This document shows positions 49,501 to 61,750 of a stretch of 64,000 nucleotides of DNA, piece after piece. Below the pieces are notes generated by a model. The model was given only the letters and a program-made list of their open reading frames with translations. It was not told the DNA's origin and made no database searches. Origin of the DNA: Botryotinia globosa (taxonomy: Eukaryota > Ascomycota > Leotiomycetes > Helotiales > Sclerotiniaceae); NCBI GenBank assembly GCA_014898425.1, contig RCSZ01000014.1, positions 992,001-1,056,000 on the forward strand. The letters run 5' to 3'. How positions within the stretch are numbered: the first letter of the stretch is position 1; each line of letters begins with the position of its first letter. Position numbers and translations under genes: made by a program.

Positions 49501-52500
49501 GCGAATGTGTTACATTCACTAATTAATAACTGCAAGTTCTAGGGTGCTATACTCGCATACTGCTACTTGTTAACCTCAAGAATACTGATTGCTTCGATGA
49601 AACCTGTCACGGCAGTCATAAACTCATGCACTCATGCACTAAGAAAAATTGTTCTCATAACACTTCGGCCATTTTGGGACTCGACACCAACAGTTCTTTT
49701 CCTTTGTTGGTATTCAAACCCTTGATGACACAGAGATTGCATTGAAGATCTTCCTAATTCAGACATCGGCATATTTCCACCCCTGGCAGCTTGGGGCCGC
49801 GGTTATCGTTGTGCTGCTGTCTAATAATCCGAATTCGTCGCATCGAGGTACTTTGCCGACGGAGATACTGCAAGTTTAGCCTCTTACGGTGCCCAAAAGA
49901 TTCCCTTGCCAAGATGATCCAGGGGATTTTCATTCAGCTTGTTGATCCAAAGGTTGGAAGTCAAACTTTATAGTTGTGCCGCAAAGAACCCAAAATGAAG
50001 TTTGAACTGTCGAAGTGTCCACATTTACGGAAAAACGTTGAACATTTCAGAGCTCGGATCTCTCCCAGAATTCCAGCAGAATGTTGCTCCAGGTTGTTGG
50101 ATATTCTCTCTCTTCCCAAGCAATTTAAATCCTTGTTGATACCTTCGGATTTCATTTCAGAACAGCCCTCAAACAGTTGAAAAATCTGGAGGGTTCCAGT
50201 AAATATCTTGACAGCTGCATGTTTCGGGATCCCACATCCAAGCGACCCGCTTCCATCCATCCATCTACAGTCTTCTCTCTTGGCCAACACCATCATTACC
50301 TTACCGCCTGTGGGGATTTCAACGCCTACGCTCGCAGAATTAGATGCGTACGTATGTCTTTGGTGACTCGGTGAGCATGATATATCTGACACTCTCTGTT
50401 GGCAAGCGAACCCTAGTGGCTTAGATCAAACGCTGCATCATCATAGAATATGAGCGAGCCATTAAACTCCATCAAGACCAATGTTATGTCATAATTCTGG
50501 AACTCTTTTCAACATTTCCAACATTTCCTACATGATCCGAGACTATCCCGATTTTTGGATGAAAGATAAAACAATAAGAAAACAGGATGCAATCATGTCT
50601 ACAATCATCACTGCTCTGAAGATCGAAATCATATGAGGACTGCTATTACCAGGGGGGGTTAAAATGGGTGATGATCCTCCTGGTGACATATTCCCCGAAC
50701 ACGAACTGATCCCATCGGAATGATCCAAGATTCGAATAATCTTAGCAGGAATTTCAAGTTAGACCCATCCAGATCCCAAAATTATGTCTTTCCACAACAA
50801 GGAGGTTCATCATCGCCACGTGAAATTCATGGATAGGCCTTGCTACAAGCGCAACGGTTTTCTTCTCTTGAGTCTAATGGGATGATTGCTAGGATTCCGT
50901 ATCTAGTATTGTTGTTTCAAGAACCAGATATGTTCGATAGACGCACAATAATATTCACTGAGGACTTGCTTGGTACGACTTTGTCCTTCTCCTCGTTGAT
51001 GAAGACAGCGGAGCAAACTTTCCTCGTTGAGCTTCATGATGCACAAAGGCCCCCTGATCATGCACATCGTTGCACATTTTCTTACACTTTCATTCGACTC
51101 CCCAAAATCTTACGGTCGCGCACTCGCATCATTCATGGATGACAAGGCCACTGGATCGCCGATTAATACCCTTGTGCCCCGTAGACAAAGATCTAAATCC
51201 TCCCCACCGTGTCGGATCCAGAGCAATTTACAGAAAAAGGATGATTAGTGCTTGTACTAACAACACAACACGATGCGTACCGAAGTTACACAGATTACGA
51301 TTAGATTCTAGTCAAAATATTAATACTCGCAGTAGTTTAGAGACTACAGTACGAATCCGATAGAGGTAACTGTCAAGGAATCTTCCTCTCCACCAAAAGT
51401 TTTAACTTCATCCGGGCCTCGGAAACCCTTTCTTTTGTTTCCAAAGTAGTTTTTCGTTGATACCCAAATGTTAAATGCAAGGTTATCCACCAAATCAGAT
51501 GGTGGCTTAACCACAACTCACGATACCCAGGTAGGTAATGAATGGGGAAATCTCATCTCCTAGTCAAGTCAGCCACATTTATAGCTCGATCGATGTCTGC
51601 ATCTCAAAACTTCCTCCGAGATGAACATACATGAAGCGTCTCATTTGGCGAAATTTAGACAAGGCGGACACCAAAGTCAGGAATGATATAGACTAGAGTG
51701 GATGCTTGGGCTCGGACGGGATCTTCGTCAGATATATCATACAGAGTATAACTTCTTAACTTCTTAACTTCTTATTGTATATTGGTGGGCCCCATGGAGA
51801 CTTCTAGGCTCTAGCAAAGGGCTTTTGCCGTTTCAAACTGCCCCTTCACGTGGTCTTTCCCTGAATTTTTGAGTTCATTGAGTTTAGTCACAATTGAGCC
51901 CAATCAGTCTCAGCCTCTCAGGTACGGAGATTTCTGAATATTGCAACTAATTCAGGTCGCACAACCTTATAAGCGCTCGAGACGTCTGACTCTGATATGA
52001 CAAGGGGATTCCAAATGATCTATCTAGAGTTCGGACAGAATGTTTAAATAAATTATCGGTGAAAAGACGGAAGTCGTACGATTATTCCTTACCGAGGGGT
52101 TTGAGGCTTGCTGGAGCTGGAGCTGGAGCGGGAGCGGGAGCGCCAACGTATGATAAAAAAGTTGTTGACTCATGTCACCGTGGTCAGCAAGAATCTACGA
52201 AGGACTAAGAAGATAATAGATCGTGAGATTCGAAAAAGTCTAATAATCCGTCGATCGAGCGAGGTCATCTTTGTGCCCGTTACCGTGTACAGTCCTCCGT
52301 AGAAAATTACCGATTAGGTCGAGTCAGTTTCCCCAAGCTCCCTTTCGAGTCTCCCCATTCTTTTGCGTGCGGATCTTCTCATTCATATCCGCATCGTCAC
52401 CTCGATTGTGTATCTTTATTTCGGAGTGCTACTCCTTTTATCTTAGGGCATTTCCTTTTGGTAAATGTTCTATTGTCAATTTCGAAGATCTAACAACAAG

Positions 52501-53306
52501 TTATTATCTGACGGTCAAGATAAACACACGAACACTATAACGTTGCTGCTCATCACTATCACCGTCCCACAAGCTATTGCAACCTATATAGTACTCCATA
52601 TTTCCTAAAAGGTCGAGGCGAGAACACCGCATCGCATCGAAATGGGAAAGACAATTGACCGATCTCATGCATGCTGAAACCATGATGCTTGCTTGGAATA
52701 GTGTCTTCTTCCCATGGAGAGATATTGCTAAGACGATCCTGAGATTTCCGACCGAACCCTTCCATCGGTACTCCATTCAAGTCACGACTTGGCCGGACGG
52801 TGTGCATCATTCTCCCGGAAGAATTGTTTTTACGATACTAACATTTATTAGCCTTGAATTGCAACGCAAAAATCCTGGTTGTTGTGATGCATGCAAGAAA
52901 CAATCACTTCTCATCGTTTTCCCCACTTGAGTCTTTTACCCCAGTAAAGGAATCCAGAAAGTGACCAGGAGTTGTAGAGACTCTCCCAGTGATTTCGCTA
53001 CGCGAGCTATCATTAAATCAATCCTGCAAAGCATCAGATCTAATGAAATTTCTGGGCGTGGCATGATATCTAACTGGGTCTCTACTTATCCGGATTTGGT
53101 GGCCCAATATATCGATATTGAAATGCAGTGCCGTTCAATCATTAATATTGTGGCTTACGGCACAGCAACCGTTTTTTTACCCCAAGTATGTCACAGACTA
53201 GGATCTAGAGACATGCAGGTTTTTCATTATCCAGAAACCTCGAACCACAGAATGGATTCTATCCTGGCCCTCGCAAAACCCTCGCATAGGGAGATGTAAG
53301 CTTCAT

Positions 53307-53612
53307 CTAAGATCTGCTTATCTTCAACTTAGCTCCCTGCCCTGTATTCCTTCTTGACTCGGGTTCGACAAGCTCCCACACTGCAGGCAGATCACGGGCG
53401 CAAAAAGAGTAGGCTTGAGATAATGAATATACGCTTACAACCTGCGGGGTTCTGCTCACCGAGCTGACTTTGGCTCGTACCGTGGTCCAATCCCCAATCC
53501 CACCTTTATTAGTTCCGCTTTTCAACAAACTACCAGTACCAGCCTCGCAGAGCCCTAACATGTGCACTGCAGCACAAGAGCACAACAGCACCAGAGGATA
53601 ACAGGATGACAT
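53307..53612 (-). CDS. candidate small secreted protein, unidentified
   Basis: A 101-codon frame starting at ATG 53612, inside a longer 173-codon open frame (to 53828). The N-terminus MSSCYPLVLLCSCAAVHMLG, then LCEA, resembles a signal peptide: short polar start, hydrophobic core, small residues before a possible cut. The rest is Ser/Val-rich without a recognised domain and has few Cys. No homology is recalled and no intron is needed. It lies in gene-poor sequence, where small secreted proteins of plant-associated fungi often sit. It could easily be a chance ORF. Confidence 0.2.
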   Translation of the reverse strand: MSSCYPLVLLCSCAAVHMLGLCEAGTGSLLKSGTNKGGIGDWTTVRAKVSSVSRTPQVVSVYSLSQAYSFCARDLPAVWELVEPESRRNTGQGAKLKISRS

Positions 53613-56600
53613 TGGGCGAAGCCTACAATGAATATTGAAATATCGATCTTCATATCTGAATGGGCTATTCCGCAGTTTGACCAGGGGTTCGACTGGATTC
53701 CCCATGTTTATTGATGTCAAGATGAAAATCCATCTATGAAGATCACCCAAAATCAAGTATATGTGCTTACTTTCTGATAGATATCCCAGCCTCCATCCAT
53801 TGATACGATCATGGTTGGGATATTGCATATTACCTGACTAGCTTACCAAGATATCATCTGAAGGCCTTTTCACCACTCATAGTGTGTTATCACCCGATTG
53901 CATCGTTGCACTGAAAATGTGAAAGATTACCTTTGCGGAAGATTGTCTCGCGCTTACATCTGCAGGTGTGGGTGAACGGGTATCTAACAGATTAAGATCT
54001 CAAAGATTTCCTGTCATCTTACCATCTCATCTTATATCAACCGGACTTTTGTACTTCCGCAATTATGCGCCTAGATTTACGAGGGATACAATGACATACT
54101 GTATCACCTTACTGGTTCTTATCACATCAAGTCCGGCACGATTGCAGAATACGGAAGGTTCAACCTCCACAGTAAGGAGGAAAAAGCCTCACGTGGCACC
54201 AAAAGGCCAAGTTAGTTGGCCATCGTATTTGCTTCTTGGATCTTCACGTTGTAATAATCACTCTTTCTTTTCCTGCCAGCTTCCAATAAATTGCGACACG
54301 ATTCAGTGAAAAATAATCGCGAATCTTTCAACTGCTTTCAACTCGCATACCTACCTAGTAGCTAATCATTCAATCTGAATGATCTGGAAGTTTAAGGTGT
54401 GTGATATAGGTAGGTAGCGTAATTATTTCATCTGCATTCTCGTCCCAATACAGGAGCTTCACCGGTAGCAAGCGTCGACAAAAGAAATTCTATTTTTAGC
54501 AATGTCAAGTGATGTGTGCGGACGAGAATGGTTCAGTCAGCTTTCAAACTATTAGATGCATATAAACGTGTATTTTGAACACGACGTTGAGGGAAATACA
54601 AAGGTGGCGTATGTGAGTCTTCACGTTTTGTGGCGTATGAAAGAATCATCGTGGCAACGCCACCGTGCGGTATGTTTTCTTTTTCTCCTCAAGGAAATGA
54701 CTCAAGCAAGGATGCTCGTGACGGACCGTCTGTCGTTTGGAATAGAGGGCTTGAGTTCATCAGATTTGTACGAAGATTGGCTCTTGTTGTTCATATGAAA
54801 AGTCCGAATGCCAATTTCATGTGATTACGAGAAATTTTTGCCGAGGGTGGCTTACGAATGTCTCGCTATTAAGCGCTCGACGACACGATGTCAGGAATGT
54901 ATCATATTGTCCCTTATCCGCCTGCATAATTCTCTCGGACCCGTGTCTCAAGTCAAGAGAACGTTGGCACCAGTTCGAAAGTATGCTTTCTTATCGTACC
55001 TCTTTATGTCTTGCCCGCAAGCCGTTGTTCAGACCGTTAGACGCGTGGACGAACAGCGAAAGGCTGAACTGTCATGTCATTTAATCTTGTTCAAGTCTGG
55101 AAGTTTCCGGATTGCATATAGTTTCAAAATGTCTAGCCTTTACAATTTTCCTTCCCTCTTCTCCTTGCGTCCTTCCACCCTTCGTCCAAAAACCCATTTC
55201 TCTTTGACGAGCTTGCCGCCCTAAATTGCAACTTGAAAGAATGTTTATTTTGAGACATGGACTGTACCATGTAAAGGCAATGTCCCGCAATGTTTTGATG
55301 ACACTGTGTGCAGGACATAAAAAACATCAAACCTCCGAATGGTCTCATAATTATTCCGTGGCTGCGTGGCTGAAAACTCTCGAGAAATACTTCTTTCATC
55401 CTTCGATGAACTTTCCTTGCATATCTTGTACACCGATCAATAGAAAGATCTTGTTCTCGCGAGTGCGGATCAGCCGCGTGAATTCTGAGTCACGAGCGTA
55501 TTTTCTAGTTGCATATGTATTCAGATAAAGTGTGATTAGGGTCCCGAAGGGTGGAGAAAGGATCTGCTACTAGTGTTACTTTACTGCCGAGACACCATGT
55601 CGATCGACGGACATTGTTCAGCTTCCGCTAGAGATCGCTCGGGGTCGATTGCTTGAAAAAGTTCGATGGCGATAATGTTTGCTAGGAATAATTGCTCGGA
55701 AGTAATGTTATCCAGTTTCACAGATTCAGATTCTTCGGATCTGGTGGAATGTATCAATGGAGATCCGTAGGTCATCGGGGTACAGAATGTGGAATAATTC
55801 AGTGGAATAATTCAGGGGCTGAGAATTGGAGCTCAGTTCACCAAGAGTACATCGCGGCTCGCGACCTACACTCCAAGTTACAATTGGGGATTCAGATCAA
55901 ATATTCCATGTCATAAATTGATATATTTATTAAGCACAAAAGTATTTTTAATAATTGAATATTCCTTCATATAGGTGGGTAGTATTTCATATATCTCGTC
56001 TATTACAAAATACCACTTACAAAATAACATTTTGATATTCAGGGGCTTACTAATAGTCGGCGTGAAGTATTAATGGCCACAGCTTTTGAATACACACCTA
56101 TCTACCTACATACCTATCCACCTAGTTATACGTCGTATAGTATGCGGACCCTTCTCTTGCTCATGGGTACGTGCAGTCTTTCTAATTAAGCTTTCTAAAC
56201 CACACAGAGTACTCAAATCACAGTTACAATCACAAAGTTTACAAGAAGGCTTGATTACATCTTTTCTCGATCATCATCAGCTACGGATTAGTGTTCAAGT
56301 GGACATTCAATATGCGCACAGACTGCTTCTTCCCCGCTACCTGAAAGGAAAAGCGACAATCAACCTAAACAGGCATGCATGGGAGGAGATCAACCACGCT
56401 CCCCTCTTTTTAACTGCTCTGCGTGGCTTATAATTTTCTCTCAATTCCCTCTATTCACACACCTCATATGCAAAATGCCACTACGCAGACGCCGCTAAAC
56501 CTGCAATGAGAAGAATATAATCACACTTGGAAGGAAATGAACGAAGGAACGACAGGACATGAATTTTTGGTCTATACACTTTCCTCACCCTTGACATTAT

Positions 56601-58301
56601 TACATCTGAATGAATATTAGTGTTCCAATATTGATGTGTTGTTGAAAACTTGGCATGGATCTCAGCTGTCGTTTCGCAAATCGGTCTTTATTCGAAGCTG
56701 AACGCTTTGACGACGACAATGGAGACCACGAAAACTCAAATCTCCAGCACGTCTAACAGACGGTGACTCCTTTTCTTTCCTGTCCGCGTACAGTTCCTCG
56801 TACAATTCTCCACAAGGAATCAGGAATAGTACACCGCATGTATACCTAACTTCTCACCCGCTGCTCCTGCCTAAGACATTCCCCCAAAGAGCTCGCAAGG
56901 ATTCTCCCGTTCGAGAAAATTTTCGGGTGGCGATGGAAGGTGCAATTGATCAGGGGAAAATGCTCGCTCAAATCGAAATGTAGCGAGGGGATAGGGGCGA
57001 AGTATTCACTCCACTTACCTGAGATTCGTTTGCGGATAGGTTATCATCGTGTTGGAGGATATTATCATCCACTTTGCGGAATTATTGATTCTTCGAAGAC
57101 CTTCTTGATTGACAATGTTTCACTTCCCTCAATGGCTTGCAAGTGTCAATCCCACGTTTGTGGCATGTGTCTGTCTAACTAAGGATGGTGTGGGTGGGTG
57201 GCGAGAAGGATTGATACATTTGAATTGCACGGGAAGGTAGCTAGGTATGTTTTCTTCGCCTCTCAGCGCAAGCAGCCGTGGCGTACTTCTATTGCTTCTC
57301 TAGATACGTATTTTTCGTGGATCTGGAGGGACTAGGAAACTATAGGCTATCACAGGAATGGTGTAAGTGGCATCGATTCTTTGTCAACTTCCAAGGAGGG
57401 ATTCATAGTATTGAAAATCGAGACTGGTGTATCTATGGCTCATGTGTCTTTGTGTCTTTCCTCAGTAGGATCGCTCCTACGGGTTGTGAATCAGGAATCG
57501 AAAGTACTCGAATCGAAATGATGGAGAAGCATGTTATATGTATCATTCTAGTATCCATCGAACGTGGAAGTCAGTACGCGCAGCCAGATCTACCTACTTG
57601 TAGATAATCATGAAGTGCACATAATTGAGGACGATAGGAAAATCTCCGTACAACACTGTAGTTTGTTTTTAAGAAGTAATTGTAACGAAGCACATGGTAT
57701 TCCGATGTAAATTCCTAATCCAAGAACGTGATTTGCATGCATCTGTTCACTCATATGTCTATCCACTTGTCTACCCATTCATCTATCCACCACCAAACCC
57801 ATAGATAGTACCACAGTTTCCTTTCCTGGTCCCTTCAAAAGAGTCTCGTACGTGTCACTTCACATCACCTCACATCCCCAAATCTACACAGCAAACACTC
57901 CAAAAACCCAAACTCGACCAAATTTAAATTCTCATTATAAAAATAACCAACCAACCAATACATCTTCCACTCCAGCCAGCACCAGCCAGTATATTATCCA
58001 TCCATCCATCCATCCACCCATAACCTTTCATAGCTTCATAACACCGTATTCCAATATCCTACATCCAAAGCATGTATACCAAACCATCATTCCCAATATC
58101 CAATTCCAATTCCAGTTCCAATCTGATCGGATCGGATCGGATCTACTCCCAAGCTGCCATTATCGATTATCTACTCCCGTCCACATTTCTCCTGGCCAAA
58201 TATCATATCTATAATATCATAATATACTATCCTCTCTGCTACCCAATACTTCATCTCCCAATTCCGAATTCCCAATTCCCTATTCAAAGTCAAAAATCCC
58301 C

Positions 58302-61300
58302 TCACAATCCCCCCCTCCCATCCCTCAACCTCCTCAATCTTTCATCCGCCCTCCTAAACTCTTCATCCATCTGTTCTCTCTGTCTCCTCCGCGCCTCTAT
58401 CTCTTCCAAATTCTCCGTTTCTGTTCTCTTTGATGCAGGTGCTGGGATCTTTTTCCTGATTTGGAGAGGTCGAATGAGGGGGATACTAGGGTCGATATGG
58501 AGGGGAGAAATGGGGGGGATTGTGTTTGAAAGGGTTGACTGGGGAGTGCGTTGTAGGGATGATGAAAATTGAGAGGGAGAGTGCAGGTGTTGTGGTGGGT
58601 GAAGAGACTGAGGAGATTGTGGTGGAGTGAGGATAGAGAGAGGTAGATGTTGAGAGGGAGAGACTGTAGACGGGTGTATAAGCTGCGACAACAGACCCGG
58701 ACTCTCTCCACACATCTCCCCACTCATACATCCATCCCTCCCCTCCCCATCCCAAGCCTTTCCGCTCACACTTCCTTCAACAGGACTAACCGGACTCACA
58801 GTGCTATTCAAATCCTCACACGAACCAAGGGGACTCACATCGCCCGGACTATTCCTCAACGCAGCATCCCAAGTCCCTATCGTATGGTTCGCGTATATAT
58901 CTATCGAATCTTCTCCTTGTTCTTCCTCTGATACTTCTCCAAGTTCCTTCTTACCCATGCGCGCTGGCTCGTCTTCGTTGATATGCTCCATAGAAAACCT
59001 GCCACTTGCATCTCTACCAATCTTAGGAAGAACAGCGACGTGTTTCGCGTATGTTTTTGGAATGGCAGGGATGTCGGGAATAGACATCGTAGGATTCTGA
59101 AGAGGACGCTGCACATTCGAACTGCCCATTCGTCGTCGAGGCGCTTTGATGGTCTTAGAAGGAGAAACAGAATTTGTCGTAATTTCTTCATCAGCCCCCT
59201 CGTTTCGCGAGGGGATAAATTGTGAAATCGTTGTCATGGTAGACATTCTATCGATTGTTCTCTCTGGTACCAGTAGATTAGTACGAGGTTCGGGCTTTGA
59301 TATAGGTGTACCTTTGCCATTCCAGAGTCGAGGTGATTGGCGGCCTTGCTCGCTTTGTTTGCCTTTCCGGGGTGGAGATAGAGTTGTAGGAGATGAGGGC
59401 AGAGAAGAGTATCGTGTGCCAGCGATGGTTTCCTGTGCAGGCTCTTGTATATCGGGTAATGCGGGTTGGTTTTTTGATGGAGCTCGAGAAATACTGGCGA
59501 GGGAGTTGTTGCGCGTAATTTCATGAGCCAGAGGGTGTCGAGGATGTGGACCATTCTCTGTGTTACTCCTTTTGGGGAAAGAAAAACCGTGAGGAAGTTC
59601 ATTCGTCTTGTCCAAGAGTTGTCGAGAATATGGTACATCTCCTGTATTACTCCTTTTGGGCAAAGCGAAACCCTGAGAAGAAGATTCCTCTGATATGCCT
59701 GGGGGGCATCGAGCATGTTGCGCATCTCCCGTATTGCTCCTCTTAGGTAAAGCAAATTCCCGAAAATATTCTTTCATCCTGTTGTTTTCCTGCTGCATAT
59801 CAAAACACCCCGGCGGCTTAACAAAGTCCACGGCAGGCTGTAACGTTGCAGAAGGCGCAGAAGATACTTTTTCGGAAGCATTCTCTTGCACCCACTGAGT
59901 TTTGATGATTCTCTTCTCGTCCCCCTGAGTATTGGGTAAGCTCGCACTATAGCCCATGACATCTAAACTTGAATCTTGAGACCGAAAAGGTGTAAGAATC
60001 GGCAAAGCTTCAATACTGCGAGAGTGTACCGAATGACTCAAAACATGAGGCCGAGGAGGTATGTGAATAGGCGACGAAGCCGTTGAAGTGCCAAACCCTC
60101 CTTTCCAAACTGCAAGTACATCATCGATATTGCCCGGCGTTATATTAATTGTATCTCCATCGATTGCCTCGGTAATGATCTCCATTCGTTCCTCATCGGC
60201 CTGGGAGAACTCGGTTTCCAGGCTCATTCTTCCTCGTCCACTTGAGTGAGTATAATGACTCCATCGATCTGATGTCCGTTCCTGGTAACTATTTTCGACG
60301 TCAGAGACTGCAGAATCCCTAACAAAGGAGTCAACAACTGCTGAATTGTCCGCAAAGGGATTTCGACCGATTTCGCTCATATATTCTCCAGCACGCTTCT
60401 CGGCAGTCCGCTTCTGTGATGTATCACCTTGACGTTTTAGAGGTATATCAATAGGCGTCGAAATGGCATTTGACACCGTAGCATCTGTACCACTGCTGCC
60501 TGAAACTACACCTTTAAAATGAAGATCAAGAAATTCTTTTGGCGTAAGATACTCGTACCCCGTAGCATCATCAACCCTCCGATCATCTGCCGATGCAGAC
60601 AGAGAACCCTCTTCTTCCATGTCTTCGCTCTTCTTGCCTCCTCGGAAACCGCCAGTGATCGTATTGAACCTATTGAGTTTTGTTTTGACAGTACCCTGTG
60701 TGGGCGATTTATGCTCACCTGTTGCTGCGGTGTCCTGCTCACTCCTCGGCCGAACGATCATTTTCCGTAAGCTACCAAATACGTTGGGTTTCTTGGGTTT
60801 GCCCTTTATCGGAAGACTTTGCGTTCTCAACCCGTCGAGCTTGAGCTCTTGGGTGCTTACATTTTTCTGATCGTATATATCGTGCGATGGTCCAGCGTCG
60901 AAGCTTGGCTTGTTTGTTCCAGAAAGATCTAGAGAAACATTCTTCAGCCCTTTCTTCTCGCGTCGTGCCTCTTCCGTTCCATTCTCATATACCCTAACGC
61001 CCTTCACCCTGCCAGTCTCATCTCCATTTGCCACAATTTCAAAGGTCCCTATGGCCAACATATAGTTGATATCTTCACCCTTTCTCCAGGTCCCGTCCTT
61101 TCCACCAACAGCACTAGACTCGCTTTCCCTCTCAACCCAGTGTACCACAAAGTCGTCACTATCCTGGCCCCGGCACTTGCGGCAGCTCACAAAGTAATGA
61201 GCAATAGTTGGAGGGGTTTTAACGCACTTTTGCCGAGGTGCACTAAGGTATAAGGGACAGCGGTAAGTGTAATTTTGTTTGTGGTTACACTTTAGAATTA

Positions 61301-61319
61301 TCGTGTATGTATTGCACAT
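58302..61319 (-). CDS. fungal hypothetical protein, Cys-rich N-terminus and internal repeat, disordered
   Basis: A single open frame of 1005 aa without introns. The N-terminal 50 residues have Cys and His spaced like a small metal-binding motif (C2, C11, H13, C21, C32, C46, C49), ending SCRKCRG; many uncharacterised fungal proteins begin in a similar way. The rest is Ser/Pro/Thr-rich and polar. Three tandem repeats of about 29 residues share the core ALPKRSNTG (about residues 519, 548 and 577). Near 800-815 lies an acidic stretch (EEEQGED). The final 60 residues are strongly charged (EARRRQREQMDEEFRRADER), probably a coiled coil. Clusters of basic-Ser sites (KRSNT) suggest kinase targets. Function is unknown. 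It is tandem with, and 431 bp downstream of, the pgc1-like gene; no functional link is evident. Confidence 0.85.
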   Translation of the reverse strand: MCNTYTIILKCNHKQNYTYRCPLYLSAPRQKCVKTPPTIAHYFVSCRKCRGQDSDDFVVHWVERESESSAVGGKDGTWRKGEDINYMLAIGTFEIVANGDETGRVKGVRVYENGTEEARREKKGLKNVSLDLSGTNKPSFDAGPSHDIYDQKNVSTQELKLDGLRTQSLPIKGKPKKPNVFGSLRKMIVRPRSEQDTAATGEHKSPTQGTVKTKLNRFNTITGGFRGGKKSEDMEEEGSLSASADDRRVDDATGYEYLTPKEFLDLHFKGVVSGSSGTDATVSNAISTPIDIPLKRQGDTSQKRTAEKRAGEYMSEIGRNPFADNSAVVDSFVRDSAVSDVENSYQERTSDRWSHYTHSSGRGRMSLETEFSQADEERMEIITEAIDGDTINITPGNIDDVLAVWKGGFGTSTASSPIHIPPRPHVLSHSVHSRSIEALPILTPFRSQDSSLDVMGYSASLPNTQGDEKRIIKTQWVQENASEKVSSAPSATLQPAVDFVKPPGCFDMQQENNRMKEYFREFALPKRSNTGDAQHARCPPGISEESSSQGFALPKRSNTGDVPYSRQLLDKTNELPHGFSFPKRSNTENGPHPRHPLAHEITRNNSLASISRAPSKNQPALPDIQEPAQETIAGTRYSSLPSSPTTLSPPRKGKQSEQGRQSPRLWNGKGTPISKPEPRTNLLVPERTIDRMSTMTTISQFIPSRNEGADEEITTNSVSPSKTIKAPRRRMGSSNVQRPLQNPTMSIPDIPAIPKTYAKHVAVLPKIGRDASGRFSMEHINEDEPARMGKKELGEVSEEEQGEDSIDIYANHTIGTWDAALRNSPGDVSPLGSCEDLNSTVSPVSPVEGSVSGKAWDGEGRDGCMSGEMCGESPGLLSQLIHPSTVSPSQHLPLSILTPPQSPQSLHPPQHLHSPSQFSSSLQRTPQSTLSNTIPPISPLHIDPSIPLIRPLQIRKKIPAPASKRTETENLEEIEARRRQREQMDEEFRRADERLRRLRDGRGGL
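59553..59766 (-). repeat. three-copy tandem repeat, about 87 bp, within the 1005-aa protein
   Basis: Each copy encodes a Phe, then A/S-L/F-P-K-R-S-N-T-G/E, followed by a less conserved linker ending in Arg-x-P/L-L. The period is about 29 codons, so the repeat keeps the frame. The first two copies are most alike (FALPKRSNTGD in both) and the third has FSFPKRSNTEN. It looks like a recent in-frame duplication. Confidence 0.85.
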
Positions 61320-61750
61320 TTCTGGTTCTTGCGTAGATTAGATAAGAAGAAGAGTTTGAAGACATATTGCAAGTGATAAATCACAGATATTCAACACGAG
61401 TATGATTCTTTACTAAAAGAAATGATGATTGGATCTAGAAAACTGGTGATTCAAAGAGTAAAGGGTCATTTGCTGTAGAGAAACCAATAACAATACCTAG
61501 TAGCTGCAATGTATAGGCACATTCTGCTATTGATATTGAATCACATTTAGTGTTTCTAACGGCGTCAGGTAGAATATCTCGAACCCAACATCGTCATTCG
61601 ACAGATTTCCTTCATTTCTTCACTACTTTCAATCTGATAACCAAAGTGCTTCGAACTTCCTACGGTGAATCATATTAAGCCTATGAGATGGAAAGTCGGC
61701 AAAAACTCATGCGTACTTGTTAATTTCCGAGATATTCTAGAGTTGATATG
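61320..61750. other. spacer between two minus-strand genes
   Basis: This 431-bp region has no repeat or RNA gene that I can see. It must contain the promoter of the 1005-aa gene and the 3' end of the pgc1-like gene. Confidence 0.5.

Larger units (their letters stand above)
45446..58301. other. 12.9-kb gene-poor region upstream of nsdD
   Basis: No conserved gene is recognised. It contains TAGATG/CAGATG hexamers (about 46517-46556), GATGG-like and CCAT repeats near 57995-58020, and many short ORFs. One small candidate secreted protein at 53307-53612 is listed separately. Base composition looks neither extremely AT-rich nor obviously RIP-mutated, but I could not compute indices. I see no terminal repeats, gag/pol motifs or transposase motifs. 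Confidence 0.45.

Noticed and set aside
49961..50392. 143-codon minus-strand ORF
   Set aside because: No motif, an opposite ORF of similar size, and gene-poor context. Not supportable.
47000..57600. Suspected transposon remnants in the long gene-poor region
   Set aside because: No terminal repeats, reverse-transcriptase, integrase or transposase motifs could be recognised by eye.
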